The notes below the pieces were generated by a model. The model worked only from the letters and a program-made list of their open reading frames with translations. It did no database searches and was not told the DNA's origin. This document shows, piece after piece, positions 9,996 to 17,539 of a stretch of DNA of 64,000 nt; within the stretch, counting starts at the first letter, position 1, and the number at the start of each line of letters is the position of its first letter. The DNA comes from Streptomyces sp. ITFR-21 (GTDB lineage Bacteria; Actinomycetota; Actinomycetes; Streptomycetales; Streptomycetaceae): positions 2,017,501 to 2,081,500 of the forward strand of contig NZ_CP134605.1 of the NCBI RefSeq assembly GCF_031844685.1. The letters run 5' to 3'. Position numbers and translations under genes: made by a program.

Positions 9996-10502
9996 ATGAG
10001 GCGGGTGTACCGAGGACTGCTTCACGGCGTCGCCTGGGTGGTGGCCACCGCCGGGGCGGCCACGTTGTCGTGGGTCGGCGTGCACTCCGTGCTGCGGAGC
10101 ACCGCGTACGACCTGCCGCGGGCGCTGCCGGTCAGCACGACACCGCCGGCCGCCGCCACCGCGCCGCCGGCCGCCTCCTCCACCCACAGCCCGCGCCCCG
10201 CCATTCCCCCGCCGCCGGCCACGACGACCGCCGCCGCTCCGCGTCCCCCGAAGACCCACCCGGCCGCCGCCATCGGCGACGTGCGGGGCTACACCGTCCG
10301 GGGCGGCCGGGTCGTCCTCTCGCTCACCCGCGGCGCCGCCTCCCTCGTCACCGCCGTCCCGGCCGCCGGCTGGCGCATGCAGGTCTGGACCGAGTCCGGC
10401 TGGCTCCGCGTGACCTTCACCTCTGCGGACAACTCGGCGGCCGGCTCCCTCTTCTGCACCTGGAACGGCCACCCGCCGTCGGTTCAGACGTACGAGAACT
10501 AG
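9996..10502 (+). CDS. Membrane-anchored Pro/Ala-rich protein, function unknown
   Basis: A 168-residue protein with one N-terminal membrane segment (GLLHGVAWVVATAGAATLSWVG), a roughly 60-residue Pro/Ala/Thr linker, and a compact C-terminal domain of about 75 residues (GDVRGYTVRGGRVVLSLTRG ... WTESGWLRVTF ... FCTWNGHPP). I recognise no family. It is divergent from the two-component system at 7.7-9.8 kb and could be its target or accessory. Its TAG stop contains the first bases of a repeated element, so the original C-terminus may have been altered. Confidence 0.7.
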   Translation: MRRVYRGLLHGVAWVVATAGAATLSWVGVHSVLRSTAYDLPRALPVSTTPPAAATAPPAASSTHSPRPAIPPPPATTTAAAPRPPKTHPAAAIGDVRGYTVRGGRVVLSLTRGAASLVTAVPAAGWRMQVWTESGWLRVTFTSADNSAAGSLFCTWNGHPPSVQTYEN

Positions 10503-10663
10503 GGCCTGCCGTTCGGGTCTCCGCGGATCGGGGAGCCGGGGTCCGGCGCGTTGCGGCCGCACGGCCGGGAGGAAGGCGACGCCGTGCGTCGGCGACCGGC
10601 GGGAGCGCGGCAGGCGCGCGGGCCGGGGCCCGCGACACCGCGCAGGCCCGAACGGCAGGCCCT
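10501..10663. mobile_element. MITE-like element, copy 1
   Basis: A 163-bp segment bounded by inverted repeats: 10501-10516 pairs perfectly with 10648-10663, and 19 of 20 positions match when extended inward (10501-10520 with 10644-10663). It carries no credible gene. Most of its body aligns by eye with the element at 23291-23452, including a shared block ending in GGACCC/GGGCCC-GCGACACCGCG. Both copies begin in the TAG stop codon of the preceding gene. A non-autonomous mobile repeat is the best explanation; an exapted transcription terminator is an alternative. Confidence 0.7.
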
Positions 10664-10760
10664 GGCGCCGCCCGGCCGGGCCACGCGCCGCGAAGGGCGC
10701 CGCCCGGTCACGGCCGGCCGGACGGACCGCCGAGGCGCCGGCCGTACCCGGTCCGGCACC

Positions 10761-10792
10761 GGCCACCCGGCCACCCGGCCACCCGGCCACCC
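10761..10792. repeat. 8-bp tandem repeat (GGCCACCC, four copies)
   Basis: Four exact copies of the 8-bp unit GGCCACCC sit in the non-coding stretch between the MITE-like element and the 3' end of the spermidine-synthase-like gene. The rest of 10664-10825 is GC-rich and shows no gene. Confidence 0.85.
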
Positions 10793-10825
10793 GGCAGCAT
10801 GGGCGGCGTCCGTGCCGGCCGGGCC

Positions 10826-11677
10826 CTACCCGAAGGTGTCCCTCGGGGGCTTCGGGGACGCGGCGGCCGTCGCGTCGGTGACCGCGGGGGCGCCCGCGGT
10901 GAAGTCGGCCAGCGCGGGGCCGTGTTCGGTACGGGACTGGTGCGGGTCGGTCGCCAGCAGCCGGGTGAAGGCGGCCAGCGGCAGCGGAAGGGCCGCGGCC
11001 CACAGGATGAGGTTGCCGAAGCGCTTGCCGCGCAGCACGGCGGGCTCGACGGCGAGCACCACTTCGGGGAACACGGCCCGAGCGGTGGCGACCTGGCCGC
11101 GGGCGAAGGCGAGGGCGCCGCCGTCGGTGAGGTTGGCCGCGTAGTGGCCGCCGGGGCGCAGCACCCGGCGGACCTCGTGCAGGAACTCCAGAGTGGTCAG
11201 ATGGGCCGGGGTGCGGGCGCCCGCGAACGCGTCGGCGATCACCAGGTCCGCCGAGGCGTCGGGCAGTTTCGCCAGCCCGGCCCGAGCGTCGCCGCCGCGC
11301 ACCCTGATCCGCCAGCCGCGGTCCCAGGGCAGCTCGCGCCGCACCAGCTCGGTCAGCTCGGTGTCGACCTCGATCACGGTCTGGGCCGAGCGCGGGCGGG
11401 TGGCGGCGGTGTAGCGGGCCAGCGTCAGCGCCCCACCGCCCAGGTGCACGACCCGCACCGGCCGCCCCGGGGGCGCGACCAGGTCCACCACGTGCCCGAG
11501 CCTGCGCTGGTAGGAGAACCCGAGGTGGGAGGGGTCGGCCAGGTCGACGTACGACTGCGGCGCGCCGTCCACCAGCAGCATCCACCCCGCCGGACGGTCC
11601 GGATCCCCGCGCAGCTCGGCCTGGCCGCCGCCCACGGCGGCGGTGCGGCTCTCGGGGGCACGACGCGCTCTGGCCAT
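10826..11677 (-). CDS. Spermidine synthase-like (SpeE-fold) protein
   Basis: A 283-residue Rossmann-fold protein resembling the spermidine/spermine synthase family. It has VRVVHLGGGALTLARY (motif I), IEVDTELTELVR (acidic residue of motif II), RIRVRGGDARAGLAKLPDASADLVIADAFAG (motif III), and LTTLEFLHEVRRVLRPGG. The canonical polyamine-binding Asp/Tyr set is incomplete, as in many actinobacterial 'fused spermidine synthase-like' proteins, so polyamine synthesis is not assured; another aminopropyl- or methyl-transfer is possible. The N-terminal 20 and C-terminal 40 residues are low-complexity. It is not clearly in an operon. Confidence 0.75.
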   Translation of the reverse strand: MARARRAPESRTAAVGGGQAELRGDPDRPAGWMLLVDGAPQSYVDLADPSHLGFSYQRRLGHVVDLVAPPGRPVRVVHLGGGALTLARYTAATRPRSAQTVIEVDTELTELVRRELPWDRGWRIRVRGGDARAGLAKLPDASADLVIADAFAGARTPAHLTTLEFLHEVRRVLRPGGHYAANLTDGGALAFARGQVATARAVFPEVVLAVEPAVLRGKRFGNLILWAAALPLPLAAFTRLLATDPHQSRTEHGPALADFTAGAPAVTDATAAASPKPPRDTFG

Positions 11678-11733
11678 ACCCGATTATCAGCCCGCGGCGC
11701 CCCGCCGGATGACCCGCGCGGGCGGGCCCGGGC

Positions 11734-12279
11734 TCATGTCCCCGGGTCGGGGCGCGGCCCGGAACCGGACGCGCCCGGGGACGGGGGCGCGGCCCCGGGC
11801 GCGGAGGCGGACGTGGCGGGGGAAGGGGCAGGGGAAGGCTCCCCGGGCGTGGCAGGTGGCTCGGAGCCGGACCCGGAAGCGGCCTCCGCCGGCGGTTCCC
11901 GGTGGAACCCGTCGACCAGCCGCAGCATCCGGGCCGCCTCGCCGAGCGCCGCCCGCAGCACCGCCGGGTCGGTGACCGCGGTGTCGGTGTGCGGCGGTAC
12001 GAGCCAGCCCGCGCCCGACGACGCCTCGCCCTCCGCCGTGCGACACGCACAGGAGCTGCCGGGCACGTCCCAGACGTCCGCGGTGCCGGGCGGCACCAGG
12101 AACGAGAGGCTGTCGCCCGTACGGTCGTGCAGTACCGGCCCCACCCCGCCGGGGCTGAGGCGGAGCAGGTCCACGGCCTCCAGGCCCTGCCGGGACGGCA
12201 CCCTCACCAGATCGCAGTTCGGGGAGACCTCGGTGCCCGGTTCCGAACTGTGCGGGACCTCTGCTTCTGCGTCCACCAC
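11734..12279 (-). CDS. Prim-pol-like domain protein, function unknown
   Basis: A 181-residue protein. Residues about 18-105 (DLVRVPSRQGLEAVDLLRL ... GPVLHD ... LSFLVPPGTADVW) resemble the conserved strand pattern found in streptomycete bifunctional DNA primase/polymerase-like proteins, but no catalytic Asp motif is evident. The C-terminal 60 residues are a Pro/Ser/Ala/Gly tail. A second protein with the same pattern is encoded at 23676-24401. It lies 56 bp upstream of the spermidine-synthase-like gene on the same strand. Resemblance was judged by eye; function is not assigned. Confidence 0.6.
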   Translation of the reverse strand: MVDAEAEVPHSSEPGTEVSPNCDLVRVPSRQGLEAVDLLRLSPGGVGPVLHDRTGDSLSFLVPPGTADVWDVPGSSCACRTAEGEASSGAGWLVPPHTDTAVTDPAVLRAALGEAARMLRLVDGFHREPPAEAASGSGSEPPATPGEPSPAPSPATSASAPGAAPPSPGASGSGPRPDPGT

Positions 12280-12521
12280 GGCGGACCCTCCTCACCATCA
12301 CCTACGGCGCCCCGTCGTGTGGTCAGGCGCCTCACCCCATACAACGCCTTCCGGCGCCGACGGCTACGCCGCTTCGGCACCTCAAGGGGTGGCGTTTGCT
12401 GGCGAATCGCCCGGCGGGGCGGCGCCAGGGCCCGCGGGACCGCCGTCCGGGGGTTGTTCGGCCCCCGGCGGTCCCACTCCGGCCCCCGGCGGCCCGGCCC
12501 CGGGGGACGGTGGGCCCGGCC

Positions 12522-13259
12522 TCAGGCCACGCTCGCCAGCGCCCGCTGGATGACGTCGGTGACCGCGTCGGGCTGGGAGATCATGACCACGCGGGAGGCG
12601 TCGATCTCGGTGATGTCGGCGCCCGCGCGTTCGGCCATGGACCGTACGGCGTCCGCGCCGGCCGCGGTGTCGGCGGTGCCGACCGCCGCCGAGGCGGGGA
12701 GGTCCTTCCAGGCCGCCGGGCCGCTCTTGTCGCCGAACGCGGAGGCGGCGACGGGCCGCTGGGACAGCGCCAGCACATCGGACTGGAGCCGGGGCAGGTC
12801 GGCGGTGAACACGTCGTGGAACGTCGCCGGGTCGATGAGCAGCTCCGTCGCGGTCTCGGTGCCGTCCCCGGTCGGGTACCGGAGCTGCTGGAGCGCGGGG
12901 GTCAGCACGCTGTCCTTCGAGCCGGCCGCGATGTCGCCGAGCACCTCGCCCTCGTCGGGGGCGAAGGCCGCGACGTAGACGAGGCCGAGCACGTTGTTCG
13001 TCTGCGGAACCGCGTTGGTGATGACCGCGCCGCCGTAGGAGTGTCCGACGGCGAGCACCGGACCGGGCGTCTATTCGATCACGTCGGCCACGTAGGCGGA
13101 GCCGGCGGCGATCCCGCGGAGCGGATCGACGATCGCCCGTACCGGTGTCCCGGCGGCGACCAGCCGTTCCGTGACACCGGCCCAGCTGCCGGCGTCGGCG
13201 AAGGCGCCGTGGACGAGAACGACGGTGGACCCGCCGGTGGAAGGCTTGGCTTCGGTCAT
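12522..13259 (-). pseudogene. Alpha/beta hydrolase interrupted by an in-frame stop
   Basis: The frame encodes a complete small alpha/beta hydrolase of the type annotated as esterase/EstC-like. It begins MTEAKPSTGGSTVVLVHGAFAD and contains the nucleophile elbow VGHSYGGA, but is cut by TAG at 13073-13071. Residues before (DVIE) and after (TPGPVLAVGHSYGG) the stop are continuous in one frame, and a Gln codon CAG would restore it. The C-terminal half retains conserved ITEIDASRVVMISQPDAV. An AAGGAG site precedes ATG 13259. A recent nonsense mutation is likeliest; sequencing error or readthrough are alternatives. The 242 bp upstream of 12522 hold only GC-rich non-coding DNA. Confidence 0.8.
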
Positions 13260-13390
13260 GGCGTTCTCCTTCACAGAAGCCGTGCGTCCGTTCGACCTCT
13301 TTTAGTACCATATGACACACGCCGCGCTGTGCGCCCGCCGCGGGGCTCCGGGCGGCGGGGCTCCGGGGTCCCCGCGGCCCGGAGCCCCGC

Positions 13391-13984
13391 TCAGCCCATG
13401 TGCCCCGTGTCGTTCCACCGCTCCAGCGCCGGCTCGCCGTAGGCCCACCCCAGGATGGACAGCGAGGCGGGGTCGAGCCGCAGGGCCGCCGCGAAGGAGG
13501 GGGGCAGGCCGAGCCAGCGGGCGCCGAGCACGCGCAGGAAGTGGCCGTGCGCGAAGACCAGCACGTCGTGGGCGCCGCCCCGGGCCCAGGCGACGACCTC
13601 GTCGGCGCGGGCGGCCACCGCGGCGAGCGGCTCGCCGCCCGGCACCCCGTCCCGCCAGATGAAGAACCCGGGCCGCAGCTCCTGGAGTTGGGCCGGGGTG
13701 AGGCCCTCGTAGTCGCCGTAGTCCCACTCCGTCAGCGCGTCCCACTCCTTGGCACGCGGGCCGAAGCCGGCCAGCTCCGCGGTCTCGGCGGCCCGCAGCA
13801 GCGGGCTGGTGCGTACCTCGACGCCGGGCAGCCCGTCCCAGGGGGCGGCGGCGAACCGCTGCCCCAGCAGCCGGGCGGTACGGCGCCCCTCCTCGGTCAG
13901 CGGGATGTCGGTGCGGCCGGTGTGCCGTCCGGACAGCGACCACTGCGTCTGCCCGTGGCGGACCATGAGGATGCGCGGAGCCAT
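13391..13984 (-). CDS. Histidine phosphatase family protein
   Basis: A 197-residue phosphoglycerate-mutase-like phosphatase. The RHG motif is in [12 protein letters not shown], the Arg in [12 protein letters not shown], the acidic residue in [10 protein letters not shown], and the second His in [13 protein letters not shown]. It is typical of broad-specificity acid phosphatases such as the CobC/GpmB group. ATG 13984 with a GAAGGG site is preferred; an upstream in-frame ATG at 14029 would add 15 unconserved residues. It sits between the broken hydrolase and the TetR gene, with no evident operon. Confidence 0.88.
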   Translation of the reverse strand: MAPRILMVRHGQTQWSLSGRHTGRTDIPLTEEGRRTARLLGQRFAAAPWDGLPGVEVRTSPLLRAAETAELAGFGPRAKEWDALTEWDYGDYEGLTPAQLQELRPGFFIWRDGVPGGEPLAAVAARADEVVAWARGGAHDVLVFAHGHFLRVLGARWLGLPPSFAAALRLDPASLSILGWAYGEPALERWNDTGHMG

Positions 13985-14114
13985 GCAGGGGCCCTTCGTA
14001 CGAGAGGGGTGACGGAAGGCATCCATCATGACCCACCCCCGGCCCGCCGGGCCCGCTGCCCCTGCCGCACCCGCCCCGCGGGACCCGCTGCCCCCGCCCG
14101 GCCCGCCCCGCCGC

Positions 14115-14789
14115 CTACGGCAGCAGGCCCCGCAGCATCGCGTCGAGCCCCGTCTCGTACTGGGCGGCGCCCTCGCCCTGCGCGCACACCAGCTCCGGCG
14201 CCAGCGCGACCAGCGCGGGGTAGCGCTCGGCGGGCAGCGCGTCGAGCTTGGCGCGCAGCCGGCCCCTGGCGCCCTCCTCGCACAGCACCCGCTCGCGCCG
14301 GGTGCTCCACAGCGCGGAGCCGACGGTGTACTGCATCAGGGCGACATGGGCGCGGGCCGCCTCGTCGGGGCCCAGCCCGGAGCGGCGCAGCAGTCCCAGC
14401 ATGCGGTCGATGACGGTGATCGCGTCGTCGCCGCGGACCGGCCGCAGCGTCAGCAGCTGCAGCGCGGAGGGGTGCTCGGTGAACAGCCGGTAGACCCCGC
14501 GGCACACCTCGCGCAGTTCGCCGCCGGGGTCGGGGGAGCCGCCGGGCGGCAGCTCGATCGTCTCCAGCAGGTGCTGCGCCACCGCGTCGCCGATCTCGTC
14601 CTTTCCCTTGAAGTAGGAGTAGACGGCCATGGTGCCGACACCGAGCTGCCCGGCAAGCGCGCGCATGGTGAACGCCTCGGGGCCGTCCCGGTCGAGCAGG
14701 GTGATGGCGGCGTCGAGGATACGATCCGGGTTGAGCGAGTTGCGGGGTGCGCGCCGCCGCGGCGGACGGACCGGTTGACTGACGGACAT
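14115..14789 (-). CDS. TetR-family transcriptional regulator
   Basis: A 224-residue regulator with an Arg/Pro-rich N-terminus and a TetR helix-turn-helix ([47 protein letters not shown]). The ligand domain follows the TetR_C pattern. It is transcribed divergently from the PAP2 phosphatase gene at 15095. A strong palindrome lies in the shared promoter region at 15001-15027, so it probably represses itself and the PAP2 gene. The ligand is unknown. Confidence 0.92.
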   Translation of the reverse strand: MSVSQPVRPPRRRAPRNSLNPDRILDAAITLLDRDGPEAFTMRALAGQLGVGTMAVYSYFKGKDEIGDAVAQHLLETIELPPGGSPDPGGELREVCRGVYRLFTEHPSALQLLTLRPVRGDDAITVIDRMLGLLRRSGLGPDEAARAHVALMQYTVGSALWSTRRERVLCEEGARGRLRAKLDALPAERYPALVALAPELVCAQGEGAAQYETGLDAMLRGLLP

Positions 14790-15000
14790 CGGATTCTCTT
14801 GTTTTCTCGTCCTGCGAACGGTCCGGTGGATCGAACCCGCGGGCGGACCGGGGAACGGAGCTCGGGGCAGGCAACCCGGCCGAGCGGGGCGCGCGTCCTC
14901 CTGCTTGCGTGCGGCGTGCTGCTGCGTGCATACCCTGCCACCGGGACGTTGAACACCGTACGAATCGTGGACGGCCCCGGAATTTCCAGGGCGGTGGCGG

Positions 15001-15027
15001 TACGGTCTACCGTACGTCGTACGGTAG
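15001..15027. promoter_or_regulatory. Candidate TetR operator
   Basis: A perfect palindrome with 9-bp arms and a 3-bp spacer, CTACCGTAC-GTC-GTACGGTAG (15007-15027), overlaps a second palindrome TACGGT-CT-ACCGTA (15001-15014). It lies in the 305-bp gap between the divergent TetR and PAP2 genes, 68 bp before the PAP2 start. This is the expected location and symmetry for a dimeric TetR operator. Confidence 0.65.
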
Positions 15028-15094
15028 AGGCTACGCCACAAGTCCGTGACCGCCGCCTGCGGCCTTCGTACGGAGAACCTGGAGAGACGTCCGC

Positions 15095-16393
15095 ATGACG
15101 ATCACCGCCACCGCGCCGCGGGCCGCCACGTACCGGGGCAAGCTGCGCTGGTGGACCGAGCTGCCGCTCATCGCGGTGATTTACGCCCTCTACTCCGCCG
15201 CCCGGCTCGTGGTCCGCGGCGACGTGGACGACGCGGTACGGCACGGCGCGGACATCCTGCACTTCGAGCAGCTGACACACCTGGACCCGGAGCGGTTCTT
15301 CAACCGGCTCTTCACCCACCACGCCTTCCTCGGGGTGCCGGCCGACTTCGCGTACGCCTCGCTCCACTACGTCATCACGCCGTCGATCCTGGTCTGGCTG
15401 TGGCTGCGGCGGCCCACCCACTACCGGCTGGCCCGCACCTGGCTGCTGATGTCCACGCTGATCGGGCTGGTCGGGTTCACCACGGTGCCGACCGCGCCGC
15501 CCCGGCTGCTGCCCGGGGCGCACGGCTTCATCGACACGATGGCGCAGTACGGGTCGTACGGCTGGTGGGGCACCGACGCGAGCGCGCCGCGGGGCCTGGG
15601 CCACCTCACCAACCAGTACGCGGCCATGCCGAGCCTGCACGTCGGGTGGTCGCTGTGGTGCGGGATCATCCTGTGGCGGTACGGCCGCCACCGCGTGGTG
15701 CGCGCGCTCGGGGTGCTCTACCCGATGGTCACCGCGCTGGTCGTGATGGGCACCGCCAACCACTACCTGATGGACGCCGCCGCCGGGGTGGCCACCATGG
15801 CGCTCGGCTTCCTGCTGGCCGGGCCCGCGCTGCGGCTGACGGACAAGGCGCAGGCCCGGGTGCTGCGCGCCCTCGGGCGCGCCCCGCGGCGGCTGCCGGA
15901 GGCGGAGCGGAGCACGGTGGTGGCGGCGTCCTCCGACGTGGCCGCCGCGGAACACGTGCCCGGCGGCGGACACGCCCTCGGCACCGAGCGCTCGGGCACC
16001 GTGGAACACCTGCCCGCGGCGGGACACGTACCCGCCGCGGAGGCGGTGCGGGCCGGACCGGGCCCGGCGGACCCGGCGGCCGGGGCCGGACCGTCCGCGG
16101 CGGCGGGAACCCCGGCGCAGGCCGCCGCGGACGGGGCCGCGGGGACCGGGGCAGGCACCACCGGCGCGGGGGCCTCGGGTGCGGGGGCCGCCGCCGGGAC
16201 CACCGGCGGGAGCGCCGCGGAGAGCGCGCCGGAGGCCGCGGCCGCGGCGCCCGGACCCGCGGCGGAGCAGCCCGGGGCCGCCGTCGCGCAGCCCGTCCCG
16301 CACCCTGTCCCGGTGCCCGCCGGCCGTACCGACGTCCCCGGCGGCTCCCCGGTCGCCGGCGGGGAACACGCCGGTCGCAGCCGGATGTCGTAG
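15095..16393 (+). CDS. PAP2-family membrane phosphatase/transferase
   Basis: A 432-residue membrane protein. About five to six membrane segments occupy residues 20-250. PAP2/AUR1-type catalytic motifs are visible: MPSLHVGWSLW with its His, and GTANHYLMDAAAG with the second His. The family removes or transfers phosphate groups on lipids (phosphatidate, inositol phospholipids, undecaprenyl pyrophosphate). The C-terminal 170 residues are an unusually long Ala/Gly/Pro-rich tail without motifs. The gene follows a putative TetR operator. Its stop is 21 bp before the nuclease gene at 16415, so read-through transcription into that module is plausible. Confidence 0.85.
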   Translation: MTITATAPRAATYRGKLRWWTELPLIAVIYALYSAARLVVRGDVDDAVRHGADILHFEQLTHLDPERFFNRLFTHHAFLGVPADFAYASLHYVITPSILVWLWLRRPTHYRLARTWLLMSTLIGLVGFTTVPTAPPRLLPGAHGFIDTMAQYGSYGWWGTDASAPRGLGHLTNQYAAMPSLHVGWSLWCGIILWRYGRHRVVRALGVLYPMVTALVVMGTANHYLMDAAAGVATMALGFLLAGPALRLTDKAQARVLRALGRAPRRLPEAERSTVVAASSDVAAAEHVPGGGHALGTERSGTVEHLPAAGHVPAAEAVRAGPGPADPAAGAGPSAAAGTPAQAAADGAAGTGAGTTGAGASGAGAAAGTTGGSAAESAPEAAAAAPGPAAEQPGAAVAQPVPHPVPVPAGRTDVPGGSPVAGGEHAGRSRMS

Positions 16394-16414
16394 GCAGGTG
16401 CCAGACTTTCGCGG

Positions 16415-17539
16415 GTGAGCACTCCGCACGACCCTTCCCTGCGCGAGCGGTTGGCCGCGCTGCGCGGTCCCGGCACCGAGGCCCGGCCGCTGGACGCGCG
16501 GGCCCTGGCCGCGCTCGCCGCCAACCCCGGCTGCCGGCGCCGCGCGCTGCTGGACGCCGCCGGGATCGACAAGGGCGCCGTCGCCGAGACGCTGGGGGCG
16601 CCCGCCCGGTTCGGCCAGTCCCGGTTCGCCTTTTCCCGCGGCCACGCCTTCGAGGCGCGGGTCAAACGGGACGGCTGCGCCGAACTGCTCCGGCTGCTCG
16701 GCGTCGCGGCCGAGGAGGACGGCGGCGCCGCGGTGCTGCCCGACCTCGGCGCCCCCGGGCCCGCGGGCCGGGTCGCCCGGACCCGGATGGCACTGGCCGA
16801 GGCGGCGCCCGGGGTCTGGACGCTGCTGGACCACCCCCTGCTCACCCTGGACGTGGCGGGCTCCACCGCCTACCTGGAGCCGGACGCGGTGGCGATAGCG
16901 CCGGACGGCCGCTGGACGGTGGTCGAGATCAAGTCCTTCCCGATCCTGGACGGCGGCGCCGACGCGATGAAGGTCGGCGCGGCGGCCCGGCAGGCGGCGG
17001 TCTACGTGCTCGCGCTCGACGCCGTCGAGCCCGCCCGCACCGGCACCGACGTGCTGCTGGTGTGCCCGAAGGACTTCTCCAACCTGCCCACCGCCGAGCG
17101 GGTCGACGTCCGCAGGCAGCTCGCCGTCACCCGGCGGCAGCTGGCCCGGCTGACCCGGATCGAGGAGATCGCCGCCGCGCTCCCCGAGGGCACCACCTTC
17201 GACCTCGGGTACGCCGCCGACGGCCGTACGGTGACGCGCCCGCGGGCCGAACTGTCCGCCGCCGTGGACACCGTGCCGGCCGCGTACGCCCCGGAGTGCC
17301 TGTCCGCCTGCGAGCTGGCCTTCCACTGCCGGGACCGCTCCCGGGACGACGGCCGGGTGGACGCGCTGGGCCGCGGGCTGCGCGCCGAGCTGGGCGAGCT
17401 GACGACGGTGGAGTCCGTGCTGGCGGCGGCGGCCGGCCTGGCCGGGGACCCGGACGACCCGGCGGTCGCGGCGCTGCGCCGGGCGGCGGAGCTGCGAGCC
17501 GAGGCGCTGGCCGAGGCGGCGAAGGAAGGGGCCGCCTGA
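16415..17539 (+). CDS. Fe-S-type PD-(D/E)XK nuclease (Cas4/AddB/Dna2-like)
   Basis: A 374-residue protein that looks like a Cas4/RecB-family nuclease. The active-site series is present: YLEPD (Asp157), VVEIKSF (Glu171, Lys173) and RQAAVYVLAL (Gln193). Four Cys are placed as in iron-sulphur-bound nucleases: Cys40 near the N-terminus (NPGCRRRALLD) and Cys295, Cys299, Cys305 at the C-terminus (ECLSACELAFHC). It starts at GTG, and its TGA overlaps the ATG of the next gene. The two following genes encode an unknown protein and an SF1 helicase, suggesting a split Dna2-like helicase-nuclease that processes DNA ends or invading DNA. Confidence 0.75.
   Translation: MSTPHDPSLRERLAALRGPGTEARPLDARALAALAANPGCRRRALLDAAGIDKGAVAETLGAPARFGQSRFAFSRGHAFEARVKRDGCAELLRLLGVAAEEDGGAAVLPDLGAPGPAGRVARTRMALAEAAPGVWTLLDHPLLTLDVAGSTAYLEPDAVAIAPDGRWTVVEIKSFPILDGGADAMKVGAAARQAAVYVLALDAVEPARTGTDVLLVCPKDFSNLPTAERVDVRRQLAVTRRQLARLTRIEEIAAALPEGTTFDLGYAADGRTVTRPRAELSAAVDTVPAAYAPECLSACELAFHCRDRSRDDGRVDALGRGLRAELGELTTVESVLAAAAGLAGDPDDPAVAALRRAAELRAEALAEAAKEGAA

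Noticed and set aside
14450..17326. 958-aa minus-strand open frame across TetR, PAP2 and nuclease genes
   Set aside because: It spans three genes on both strands and reads as low-complexity sequence, the usual effect of very high GC on stop-codon frequency.
15046..17538. Very long N-terminal extension of the middle operon protein
   Set aside because: The frame is open upstream but overlaps PAP2 and the nuclease gene; ATG 17539 overlapping the nuclease stop is the sensible start.
16415..17539. Nuclease as a CRISPR Cas4 adaptation gene
   Set aside because: There is no repeat-spacer array and no cas1, cas2 or effector gene nearby; the partner is an SF1 helicase.
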